From contig NZ_SRYZ01000038.1 in the NCBI RefSeq assembly GCF_004793475.1, positions 1 through 35,681 on the forward strand: a stretch of 35,681 nt of DNA, in the 5' to 3' direction. This document shows positions 1-7,541 of this stretch, piece after piece (the stretch's first letter is position 1; the number at the start of each line of letters is the position of its first letter). The position numbers and the translations under genes were made by a program. Source of the stretch: Bacteroides muris (ex Afrizal et al. 2022) (GTDB lineage Bacteria > Bacteroidota > Bacteroidia > Bacteroidales > Bacteroidaceae). The notes under the pieces are model-generated. The model had not been told where the DNA came from. It worked only from the letters and a program-made list of their open reading frames with translations, and did no database searches.

Positions 1-179
1 ACTATATTTCAATAATTTCAAAGAACTTTTTCAGATTTTAATGGGACAGTAGTGAAAGGATATATATAGTCACACCACAATGCGGACATACCTTTAACAA
101 AGGCATTCCATTTCTTGTTTAAATGTTCAACTAATATCTTCGTACTGTCTTCCTAACCCACGAGCAAAGGCAGCCTTTA
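1..179. other. Left-edge stretch without a recognisable gene
   Basis: No intact gene is visible. On the minus strand, directly after the riboswitch at 180-366, there are only short broken frames. One frame of about 16-20 codons ends in a stop just downstream of the riboswitch, and another of about 30 codons ends near position 11. They could be remnants of a decayed or displaced riboswitch target, or plain leader RNA for a gene beyond the left edge. I could not assign either frame to a family. Confidence 0.4.
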
Positions 180-366
180 ATGAATGGCAGGTCTTCTGAC
201 TGACTCCTAATCCTGAAGCCTTCCCGATATTTCAATGCATATCAGTGGCAAGGGTATTTTTCATGATATAAACGGAGCTTCACAGCAGCGGGACTGTCCG
301 GGATTTACACCCGATTCCCTTTTAATCCAGATGATGGAAACATGCATCCGGAACCAATTCGCGGGC
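180..366 (-). promoter_or_regulatory. Cobalamin riboswitch (minus strand)
   Basis: Read on the minus strand, this stretch has the conserved cobalamin riboswitch parts in order: a GGTTCC start, the GGGAATCGGGTG box, the CCCGCTGCTGTGA segment, a TGCCACTG segment and the terminal B12 box AGTCAGAAGACCTGCC (complement of 186-201). All parts look intact. It should lower expression of a downstream minus-strand gene when adenosylcobalamin or another corrinoid is plentiful. That target is not in the window, since only about 180 bases remain to the left edge. Confidence 0.93.
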
Positions 367-400
367 AAAGATAACAAAAATTATCAGGAGTATTCGCAAA
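366..400 (-). promoter_or_regulatory. Bacteroides-type promoter for the minus-strand riboswitch
   Basis: On the minus strand a TATCTTTG box (complement of 366-373) matches the Bacteroides -7 consensus TAnnTTTG. A TTTG (complement of 397-400) lies 23 bases upstream, slightly farther than the usual spacing. Transcription would start just before the riboswitch. Confidence 0.6.
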
Positions 401-423
401 CCTAATAGTTTTTGTTATCTTTG
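393..423 (+). promoter_or_regulatory. Bacteroides-type promoter for the plus-strand riboswitch operon
   Basis: A perfect TAnnTTTG-type -7 box (TATCTTTG, 416-423) lies a few bases before the plus-strand riboswitch. A weak -33 candidate, TTCG at 393-396, is 19 bases upstream. The two divergent promoters share the same roughly 60 bases, with their -33 regions overlapping around 393-400. Confidence 0.65.
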
Positions 424-427
424 TCCC

Positions 428-612
428 AGTTTTGGTTTCACCTCTCCCGGTTCTGTTGGAGATGAGTGATGAAAAAGGGAATCAGGTGCAAATCCTGAAC
501 AGACCCGCTGCTGTAAGTCCTTCCAAAATCTTTGAATATTCTCAAGCCACTGTCCGCCCGGCGGATGGGAAGGCATTCAAAGAGGGATGAGTCAGAAGAC
601 CTGCCAAGACAA
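428..612 (+). promoter_or_regulatory. Cobalamin riboswitch (plus strand)
   Basis: This is a complete cobalamin riboswitch: a GGTTTC start, the GGGAATCAGGTG box followed by CCCGCTGCTGTAAG (about 478-518), GCCACTGTCC (about 546-555) and the B12 box AGTCAGAAGACCTGCC (590-605). It precedes the operon starting at 772, so the lipoprotein, TonB receptor, DUF4374 protein and CbiK are predicted to be repressed by B12. No obvious U-tract terminator follows, so control may act at translation, as is usual in this phylum. Confidence 0.95.
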
Positions 613-771
613 CATAGTTTTAGTGCTTTCGGGGAATAAAGCAACAAAACATTGAGTCTGGGCATTCTTTATCTTCAGTTAAAGAAATCATTTCTCATTG
701 TAATCATTCTCTAAAAGCAAGTAAATAGTAAAATGGCAAAAACCTTTTATTAGTTTAAATTGCAATATATT
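613..771 (+). other. Leader between riboswitch and first gene
   Basis: This is about 160 bases of AT-rich leader with no convincing coding frame, tRNA or terminator. It is longer than needed to join a riboswitch to its gene. The composition becomes AT-rich here, matching the gene that follows, so the left boundary of any inserted DNA may lie in this leader. Confidence 0.4.
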
Positions 772-2856
772 ATGAAGCATTTTTTGATTTTTACATTCTT
801 CATGACATTTATTATGTCATCTTGTGATGACAAATCAATGTTGTCAGAACAAAATTCTGGAATTAGTACTACACATTCTTTTTCTAATGTGAATGCACTT
901 TCTTCTGATCGTATAAATAATATTGGTCATACTCAATTTGAAGTTGAATGCTTGGAGGAAGGTCTTTATTATTTATGTGTATTAGTTCGAATTCCTATTA
1001 TCAATGGAAGTTTACACGAATACGAGGTAGAAATAAATGGAATAATCAATGAAAACACACTAAAGCCAAGCATAGGTGGATTACAATCTTTATATATCAC
1101 AGATAAAAATAAGACCCCATCTCTGATACAATTAAAAAAAGGTATTAATACTATATCAATAGTCTCTACTAGTAAAAGAACAATTAAAATAGAACAACTA
1201 AAAATATCGTCTAATGTACTTGATGCTAAAATAGACGATTCAGTATATAGGGATTTTCTTAATAAAGTGAAGAATAACTCTAACTTTAACAAAGAAAAAT
1301 CAGCTGCTTATACAACAAGTTTGCAATCAGAAGAAACATATGACTACGCACTGAATCTTATAGCTCCACATACTTATGACGAATACTATGACCCATGGCC
1401 CGAAGGAATACATTTGACTTTAACAACGACATGCAATATCCCACATGTGATTGAAGTTTACGAACAAGATAACAAAGGAAATGTCTGGTCATGGGCTGCA
1501 TCCGGTACCTCAAGTGCATTTTTGGAAATGGTAACTCCCAGATGGGGCTTTTACAATATACGTATAAAAGCTTTGAATCCTGGAACTATAGGCACTGCAA
1601 ATATAGTATACAGAGACAGTGAGGATAATTTTACAGGTACGATTGAGGACAGAGATGTACTTGTTGGAGGAAATACACTTCCTATAAATCGAAATCTTCC
1701 AGGGAAAAATTATATGGTAACTCACGCATCTGGACGCTATCCAGGAAGCATTTCTTTGTCACTAATTGATAAAAATTTCAAAACGATTAAAAGCTCACAT
1801 TATTCACAAATACGTCCTAACCCTCCTTATGAGTTCACTATTTATACCCATCCCACCATGCTTGAGTATGATGGTTCTTCTTCATATGCCTTTGTTTATA
1901 CGGTGAATTCTTCTATTCCGGAAATTTACGCTGATGTCTATTTAGGATTAGATTTCAGTAGTTCCGAAGTTCGTAGTCTTTTTCCAAATTTACCTAGTAA
2001 CAATTCATTTAAATCCGGTTTAAAGAGCCGTATATATAATTGCATAAGTTGGTCGGTAGAGAGAACCGATTATTGGGAATGGCCAGGAGACAAAGGATCA
2101 AGCTATTATCATCCTAATCTCCTTACCGCTTTTGACAAGCTGTATGCAGCATACGGATATACACGTTCTGGAGCAACAGCAGATAACGCAGGTATAGCAT
2201 TATGGGCATTAAATGGAGAATATACTCATGCTTCAATAAGAAAAAATGCAAATACAAAAAAGCCACATGGTTTTGAATGGGAAAGCAAATGCGGCAGTTT
2301 AGAAAGAGTAATGCATACCCGTGATGCCCTTGATGGGAAAAGCTATGGCAAAATTGCTCACTATTATAAGCCTACCTCCAATGTCTATTCTGTCAGTCAA
2401 GCCATTACAAAAGACACTGTCAATACACTTTCATTGAAAAACAGAATATCTCTGAAAGCATCCCTTTCTTCAAGAAAAATCACAGAGTTTGAAGAAGCAT
2501 ATTCAGCATGGAAAAAAACATGGAATAATATTGCAGTAGCAGTTTATAGTAATCCACGCAAATATGCAGAATCAAAAGAATATGCTGCATTATTGAAGGT
2601 ATGTACCAAAATGGATAAAGCTAGTTGGCCATTATTCATTGAAAAATTAGCAGATGGCGATATACTTTCAATTAATCTCATAAATGATTTAACATTTACG
2701 GATAATATAAAATTAATGGATGAAGTAAAACAAAATACTTTAAGTAAGATAGGAAATAGGCCTTTACCTTCAATGTATTCCAATTATATAAATTATTGCA
2801 TAAAATTATTAGATAGTAATAAAAGAGAAATACAAGAATCGATTATTAAGGAATAG
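772..2856 (+). CDS. Large AT-rich lipoprotein with a DUF7689-like C-terminal domain
   Basis: This is a predicted lipoprotein of about 694 residues. An in-frame TTG exists at 760, but the ATG at 772 gives a clean lipoprotein signal peptide with the lipid-bearing Cys at residue 18 (box IMSSC) followed by two Asp. The middle (about 190-400) looks beta-rich. Around residues 424-540 it has Cys424 in an NCISWS context, His486 in THAS and a later GFEWESKCG stretch. This resembles the DUF7689 family, whose conserved Cys and His suggest a papain-like fold; catalysis is unproven. It ends 2 bases before the receptor ATG, so the two are probably translationally coupled and both under the B12 riboswitch. 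The gene is much more AT-rich than its neighbours (14 G+C in 60 bases at 1081-1140). Its substrate and role are unknown. Confidence 0.75.
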   Translation: MKHFLIFTFFMTFIMSSCDDKSMLSEQNSGISTTHSFSNVNALSSDRINNIGHTQFEVECLEEGLYYLCVLVRIPIINGSLHEYEVEINGIINENTLKPSIGGLQSLYITDKNKTPSLIQLKKGINTISIVSTSKRTIKIEQLKISSNVLDAKIDDSVYRDFLNKVKNNSNFNKEKSAAYTTSLQSEETYDYALNLIAPHTYDEYYDPWPEGIHLTLTTTCNIPHVIEVYEQDNKGNVWSWAASGTSSAFLEMVTPRWGFYNIRIKALNPGTIGTANIVYRDSEDNFTGTIEDRDVLVGGNTLPINRNLPGKNYMVTHASGRYPGSISLSLIDKNFKTIKSSHYSQIRPNPPYEFTIYTHPTMLEYDGSSSYAFVYTVNSSIPEIYADVYLGLDFSSSEVRSLFPNLPSNNSFKSGLKSRIYNCISWSVERTDYWEWPGDKGSSYYHPNLLTAFDKLYAAYGYTRSGATADNAGIALWALNGEYTHASIRKNANTKKPHGFEWESKCGSLERVMHTRDALDGKSYGKIAHYYKPTSNVYSVSQAITKDTVNTLSLKNRISLKASLSSRKITEFEEAYSAWKKTWNNIAVAVYSNPRKYAESKEYAALLKVCTKMDKASWPLFIEKLADGDILSINLINDLTFTDNIKLMDEVKQNTLSKIGNRPLPSMYSNYINYCIKLLDSNKREIQESIIKE

Positions 2857-2858
2857 AG

Positions 2859-5219
2859 ATGAAAATAATCACAGGGCTACTATTTACAATTATCTGCCTG
2901 CTCTCTGCGGGTAGCATGGCACAGAATAAGGTCACCTTATCCGGAAAAGTCACAGACCAGCACGGGACACCGGTTGCCCAAGCCACCATTGCTGTGGAAA
3001 ACACCACCTCCGGCACCTATACGGACGACCAGGGGAAATATTCACTGCAAGTCGCTCCGGGCAAACATACCTTCGTCGTCTCCTTTCTGGGTTACCAAAC
3101 TGTGAAACAGTCCCTCGACATCCGGCAGAATAAAAAACAGAACTTTACATTGCAGGAAAGTGCCGTCACGCTGAACTCTGTCGAAGTGTACGGAAAGACC
3201 CAAACGCAAAAAGTGAAGGAAGGAGCCTTTGCCGTCAATGCACTCGACATCAAGCCGATAGTAAATTCGCTGAACAACCTCAACGACCTGGTGAATCGTA
3301 CAACGGGCATCAAGGTGAGAGAGGAAGGCGGGGTTGGCTCGGACTTCGACCTCTCCATCAATGGAATGTCCGGTAATTCCATACGTTATTTCTTAGACGG
3401 AATACCATTGGACACTAAAGGAAGCGGCGTTTCATTGGCGAATCTGCCGGTCAATATCATCGACCGGATTGAAATATATAAAGGGGTAGTACCTGCCAGT
3501 CTGGGTACAGATGCACTGGGAGGCGCCATCAATATCATTACGAAGCAGGAGAAGAAGAACTATCTGGATGTCTCCTACGGTATCGGCTCCTTCCATACTC
3601 ACAAGGCAGACTTGAATGCACAGTTTGTAGAGCCTCGAACCGGACTGATTATTAAACCTACCTTCGGGGTCAATTACTCCAAAAACGATTATATGATGAG
3701 AGATGTCGAAGTATGGGATGAAGACAGCCGCAAATACATTCTGACCGACCGCAGACGCTTCCATGATGACTATTTTTCACTATTCGGACAAATGGAAATC
3801 GGCTTTGCCAATAAATCCTGGGCAGATGCTTTTTTTGTTTCCGGCTCTTATTCCAAAGTTGACAAGGAGTTGCAGACGGGCTCTGTACAAAGTAAGGTAT
3901 ATGGAATGGCAGAAAGAGGCTCCGATGCCTGGAACATTTCAGCTCGCTATCAAAAGCATAATTTCATTTGGAAGAACATGCAGCTGAATGCTGCACTCTC
4001 GCACACTTGGGACCATTCATTGACCACAGATACAGCCTACCGCAAGTACGACTGGAACGGAGACTATATCGTAAGTTCACGCAACGAAATCACAGGACGA
4101 GGCCGTTCGATGCGCCATTACAAGCGTCCCCTGACCATTGGCCGTGCCAATTTGGACTATAGGTTGGACAACCATCACTCCTTCAACCTGAACTATTTAT
4201 TAAGCCGCATCGGAAACGACCGTTATGATGAAGTGGAAACTGATTTTGAAGCCTCCAATGATATTCTGGCAAAGCATGTAGTAGGCTTCTCCTACAATCA
4301 GTCCCTTCTCGAAGAAAAAATGAGCAATACCTTTTTTGTAAAGAACTACATTAACCATCTGAATATCCGGCAAACGGATTTATCCAGCATCACCGGGTCA
4401 AAGGATGTAAAAGGGTCGATAACAAAAAAGTATTGGGGCTACGGTATCGGTTCACGCTATACAGCCATAGAACCTTTATCCATAAAAATTTCCTATGAAC
4501 ACAGCGTCCGGCTACCTCTTGCCCGCGAATTATTGGGAAACGGTACCACCATATATGCTAATGTAGCCTTGAAACCTGAAAGCAGTGACAACATCAATCT
4601 GGGCATCTTCGGCACATGGCATCCTGCCCCCGGCCATACACTTTATTATGAAGCAAATGGATTCCTGCGCTATGTGGACGATTATATCCAAGCTACCGTA
4701 GAGACCAAAGAAGGTATGCTGCAATATGAGAATGTTCCGGCTGTACATATCAAGGGCATAGAAGGAGAAGTACGTTACGACTGGCAAAGCAAGCTACAGC
4801 TTGCCACCAATGTCAGTTTTCAAGAGGCCCGCGACCAGAACAGATACAAGACTGACGGGAAACCTTCGGCAACTTACAACAACCGAGTACCCAACCGCCC
4901 CTGGCTTTTCGGAAGTACAGAAGCAAGCTATCTTTTTCACAATGTGGTTCTGCCCGAAAGCAAATTACGACTGGGTTGCAGTTATCAGTGGGTACACTGG
5001 TTCTTCCTGACATGGGAGGCCTACGGCTCTCGCGAAAGTAAGGCACGCATCCCGGCACAGCACATTTGCAATGCCGACATCACCTATTCATGGAAACGAG
5101 GACGATACAATATTTCGCTGGAATGCTCGAACCTACTCGACAAATTGGCCTATGACAACTATAAATTGCAAAAGCCCGGACGAGCATTCTTCGCCAAATT
5201 CAGATTATTCATTAACTAA
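2859..5219 (+). CDS. TonB-dependent outer-membrane receptor, XusA-like
   Basis: A 786-residue TonB-dependent receptor for active uptake across the outer membrane. A signal peptide (about 1-21, ending SMAQ) is followed by a carboxypeptidase-regulatory-like beta-sandwich (about 27-105), a plug domain (about 120-230, with LDGIPLD and GSLGTDALGGAINI-type features) and a 22-strand-type barrel ending in the aromatic Phe-Arg-Leu-Phe-Ile-Asn tail. It has a RLPLARELLG motif near residue 550 where heme receptors carry FRAP. The B12 riboswitch upstream argues for a corrinoid, cobalt chelate or tetrapyrrole ligand. The DUF4374 partner downstream resembles the XusA/XusB xenosiderophore pair of Bacteroides thetaiotaomicron. 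The ligand cannot be decided from sequence; a BtuB role is possible. Confidence 0.88.
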   Translation: MKIITGLLFTIICLLSAGSMAQNKVTLSGKVTDQHGTPVAQATIAVENTTSGTYTDDQGKYSLQVAPGKHTFVVSFLGYQTVKQSLDIRQNKKQNFTLQESAVTLNSVEVYGKTQTQKVKEGAFAVNALDIKPIVNSLNNLNDLVNRTTGIKVREEGGVGSDFDLSINGMSGNSIRYFLDGIPLDTKGSGVSLANLPVNIIDRIEIYKGVVPASLGTDALGGAINIITKQEKKNYLDVSYGIGSFHTHKADLNAQFVEPRTGLIIKPTFGVNYSKNDYMMRDVEVWDEDSRKYILTDRRRFHDDYFSLFGQMEIGFANKSWADAFFVSGSYSKVDKELQTGSVQSKVYGMAERGSDAWNISARYQKHNFIWKNMQLNAALSHTWDHSLTTDTAYRKYDWNGDYIVSSRNEITGRGRSMRHYKRPLTIGRANLDYRLDNHHSFNLNYLLSRIGNDRYDEVETDFEASNDILAKHVVGFSYNQSLLEEKMSNTFFVKNYINHLNIRQTDLSSITGSKDVKGSITKKYWGYGIGSRYTAIEPLSIKISYEHSVRLPLARELLGNGTTIYANVALKPESSDNINLGIFGTWHPAPGHTLYYEANGFLRYVDDYIQATVETKEGMLQYENVPAVHIKGIEGEVRYDWQSKLQLATNVSFQEARDQNRYKTDGKPSATYNNRVPNRPWLFGSTEASYLFHNVVLPESKLRLGCSYQWVHWFFLTWEAYGSRESKARIPAQHICNADITYSWKRGRYNISLECSNLLDKLAYDNYKLQKPGRAFFAKFRLFIN

Positions 5220-5234
5220 CTAATTTTATTTAAA

Positions 5235-6521
5235 ATGAAAAGACTAAATCTTTTATTAGGTATCCTTATGGCCATAGCCATGACCTTATCATTCAGTGCA
5301 TGTTCCGACGACAACGATCCAACCCCAGGTCCAGATTCGCAACCGGAACTTTCCGATTATCACTTTGATATTTTTATGACTATCGGCAAACACCATGGCG
5401 GTATGAACCAGGGCGAAGGTACTATTGTGAAAAGTGTAAACAGCCTCACGGCAGATATGGGAGTCATTGACATAAAGAAGGACGGCGTTGAATTCATAGG
5501 TGAAAACAACACTTATTCCATGGAAAACATTCTCAAAGGGAAATACTATTATCAGGTGCCCAACTCAGCCGACCGTTTCACTAAATTTCAAGTAATAGGA
5601 AATTCCATCAGAATTGCTCAAGAACAAATCTTCGAACAGAATACGTATAAAGTACGCGGTTACACACATGCCTGGCTGGACGACAACACTCTGATTATCA
5701 TGGCAGCCAATGGTGATGCAGACAAAGTTATCTGGACCAAGCTGAACGCTGACGACATGCGTATCCTTGCCGAAGGAACACTGGACCTTCCTTTGCCAGA
5801 AGGAGCAAAAGTATTCACAGCTTCCGGCATTCTGACCTACAACGAAAAGGCTGGTAAATTATATTACTTCTACTTCGGTAAAGACAAATCAGGCAGAGGT
5901 GGAAAAGCAACCTCAAACTTCCTGACAGCAGTTATCAATCCCTCGGACATGAAAGTGGAAAGTAACAAGGTCAATACCCTTGCCGGAGAAATGGCGGGAA
6001 GCGCTTACGGAGAACTGATGCAAAGTTGCGTGATGTATGATGCAGATGGCAACCTCTACTTGGCTGCATTCACCGATGCCAATGACATGGAACAAGGTCA
6101 TCTGCTCCGCATCAAGAAAGGTGAAACAGACTTCGATGCAAGCTATGAGGGATATCCCAACGCCGACGGTAAACTGCTCACCATCCAAAACCTGGGTAAC
6201 GGTAAAGCCCTCGTGTATGCACGTAATGATGCAGCCGGTACTGCCATCGACAGCTACAGCCACTACTACTCCATCATCAACATCAATACCGGAACACGGG
6301 AACGCGTGAGCTATAACGGACAAGAAATACCTTACAGCGGCGGACGATTTGCACAACGCACCGCTATTGTAAACGGCAAGGCATACATCGGCGTAAATAC
6401 GGAAAAAGCCAACCCTTGTATCTACATCTATGACATAGCAACCGGTAAAGTAGAAAAAGGCGCGGAAATTGCCGAAGGTTATCAATTCGACATGATTAAA
6501 GTTGTTGAAAACGATAAATGA
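5235..6521 (+). CDS. DUF4374 surface lipoprotein, XusB-like
   Basis: A 428-residue lipoprotein. The signal peptide ends in FSAC with Cys23, followed by SDDND, which matches the acidic surface-export signal of Bacteroidota lipoproteins. The remainder is a repetitive beta-rich protein of the DUF4374 family. The characterised member, XusB, is a beta-propeller that binds siderophore at the cell surface and works with XusA; BtuG, which captures B12, has a similar overall architecture. It lies 15 bases after the receptor gene and 3 bases before cbiK, so it is in the same riboswitch operon. The likely role is ligand capture and hand-over to the receptor. Whether the ligand is a corrinoid, a siderophore-like chelate or a tetrapyrrole is open. 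Confidence 0.85.
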   Translation: MKRLNLLLGILMAIAMTLSFSACSDDNDPTPGPDSQPELSDYHFDIFMTIGKHHGGMNQGEGTIVKSVNSLTADMGVIDIKKDGVEFIGENNTYSMENILKGKYYYQVPNSADRFTKFQVIGNSIRIAQEQIFEQNTYKVRGYTHAWLDDNTLIIMAANGDADKVIWTKLNADDMRILAEGTLDLPLPEGAKVFTASGILTYNEKAGKLYYFYFGKDKSGRGGKATSNFLTAVINPSDMKVESNKVNTLAGEMAGSAYGELMQSCVMYDADGNLYLAAFTDANDMEQGHLLRIKKGETDFDASYEGYPNADGKLLTIQNLGNGKALVYARNDAAGTAIDSYSHYYSIININTGTRERVSYNGQEIPYSGGRFAQRTAIVNGKAYIGVNTEKANPCIYIYDIATGKVEKGAEIAEGYQFDMIKVVENDK

Positions 6522-6524
6522 TCT

Positions 6525-7472
6525 ATGAACAAGATTCTTTCTTTATTGCTTTTACTAAGCACCTCCCTCCTCTGCCATGCGCACGGGGGAGGCAATTACA
6601 AGCACAGCGATATGCTTGCAAGTATGAAACCCGGTGACAAGGCCGCCCTGCTCATGGTGCACTTCGGCACTACGCACGACGATACCCGTACCCTCACCAT
6701 CGATGCCATCAACGCCAAGGCACAAGCTGCCTTCCCGGAGTTGAAGTTCCAGGAAGCCTATACGTCGCGCATCATTATCCGCCGTTTGAAAGAGCGCGGC
6801 ACCACGAAGCTGACTCCACTGGATGCCATGCTGAAACTGCGCAGCGAAGGTTACACACACCTCATCGTACAGAGTACCAACATCATTGACGGAGTAGAAA
6901 TGGAATCCCTCCGCCGGGATGTGGAAAACGCACTACCCTTCTTCAAGGAAATACGTGTAGGTACTCCCCTGCTCTACTCTATCGAAGATGCAGAGAAAGT
7001 GGCAAGTATTCTGGGGAACCGCTACAACGCCCCGGCACAAAGCAAGAAAGCTACCAAAGAACACTTCGTCCTTGTGGGCCACGGCACCTATACCCCCAGT
7101 ACCGCCATCTACAGTCAGATGGACTATATGCTGAAAGCAGGCGGACTGACCAATTTCCATGTGGGCACCATCGAAGGTTATCCAACCTTTGACACCATGC
7201 TGGCACAACTGAAAGCCGGGAAAGCCAAACGTGTGACCCTCATCCCCTTCATGTTTGTTGCCGGAGACCATGCCAAAAACGACATTGCCGGAGAGTGGAA
7301 GGAGATGCTCGAGAAAGAAGGCTTCACCGTCAGTGCACAACTGGAAGGACTGGGACAAATTCCGGAAATTCAAGAAATATTCATTGACCATATCCGTTTC
7401 GGACTGAAGCACCGCATGCTGGACATCATGACGAAGAAGGCGGCCTATGCTGCCGGAAAAGACACAGAATAA
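6525..7472 (+). CDS. cbiK: Exported sirohydrochlorin cobaltochelatase-like protein (CbiK family), copy 1
   Basis: A 315-residue class II chelatase of the CbiK family. Cytoplasmic CbiK inserts cobalt into sirohydrochlorin, but this one has a signal peptide (about 1-19, ending CHA) and is predicted periplasmic. The metal-site residues of CbiK are present at matching spacing: His186 (VGHG), Glu217 (TIEGYP) and His249 (AGDHAKND). A short His-containing stretch (HAHGGG to KHSD) follows the signal peptide. Periplasmic CbiK proteins are known in Desulfovibrio. Starting 3 bases after the DUF4374 stop, it belongs to the riboswitch operon. It may load cobalt onto, or remove metal from, an imported tetrapyrrole, but the actual substrate is not shown. 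Confidence 0.87.
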   Translation: MNKILSLLLLLSTSLLCHAHGGGNYKHSDMLASMKPGDKAALLMVHFGTTHDDTRTLTIDAINAKAQAAFPELKFQEAYTSRIIIRRLKERGTTKLTPLDAMLKLRSEGYTHLIVQSTNIIDGVEMESLRRDVENALPFFKEIRVGTPLLYSIEDAEKVASILGNRYNAPAQSKKATKEHFVLVGHGTYTPSTAIYSQMDYMLKAGGLTNFHVGTIEGYPTFDTMLAQLKAGKAKRVTLIPFMFVAGDHAKNDIAGEWKEMLEKEGFTVSAQLEGLGQIPEIQEIFIDHIRFGLKHRMLDIMTKKAAYAAGKDTE

Positions 7473-7473
7473 T

Positions 7474-7491
7474 ATACCCATTAGTGGGTAT
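7474..7491 (+). terminator. Small hairpin after cbiK copy 1
   Basis: A perfect 7-bp inverted repeat, ATACCCA and TGGGTAT around a TTAG loop, starts 2 bases after the stop. It lacks a T-tract, so it is at best a weak terminator or a 3' end stabiliser. Confidence 0.35.
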
Positions 7492-7521
7492 TTAGTGTTC
7501 TTGAATCATCTTGTACTTTTG
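7491..7521 (+). promoter_or_regulatory. Promoter for the PepSY gene
   Basis: A TACTTTTG -7 box (7514-7521) lies 19 bases downstream of TTTA (7491-7494). The following ATG is about 20 bases away. This suggests the PepSY gene can be transcribed separately from the riboswitch operon. Confidence 0.6.
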
Positions 7522-7541
7522 CAGGAAAAACGCGAACGACA

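Noticed and set aside
1..180. Insertion-sequence or transposase remnant at the left edge
   Set aside because: Short minus-strand frames could be gene remnants, but no transposase motif, terminal inverted repeat or target duplication could be recognised.
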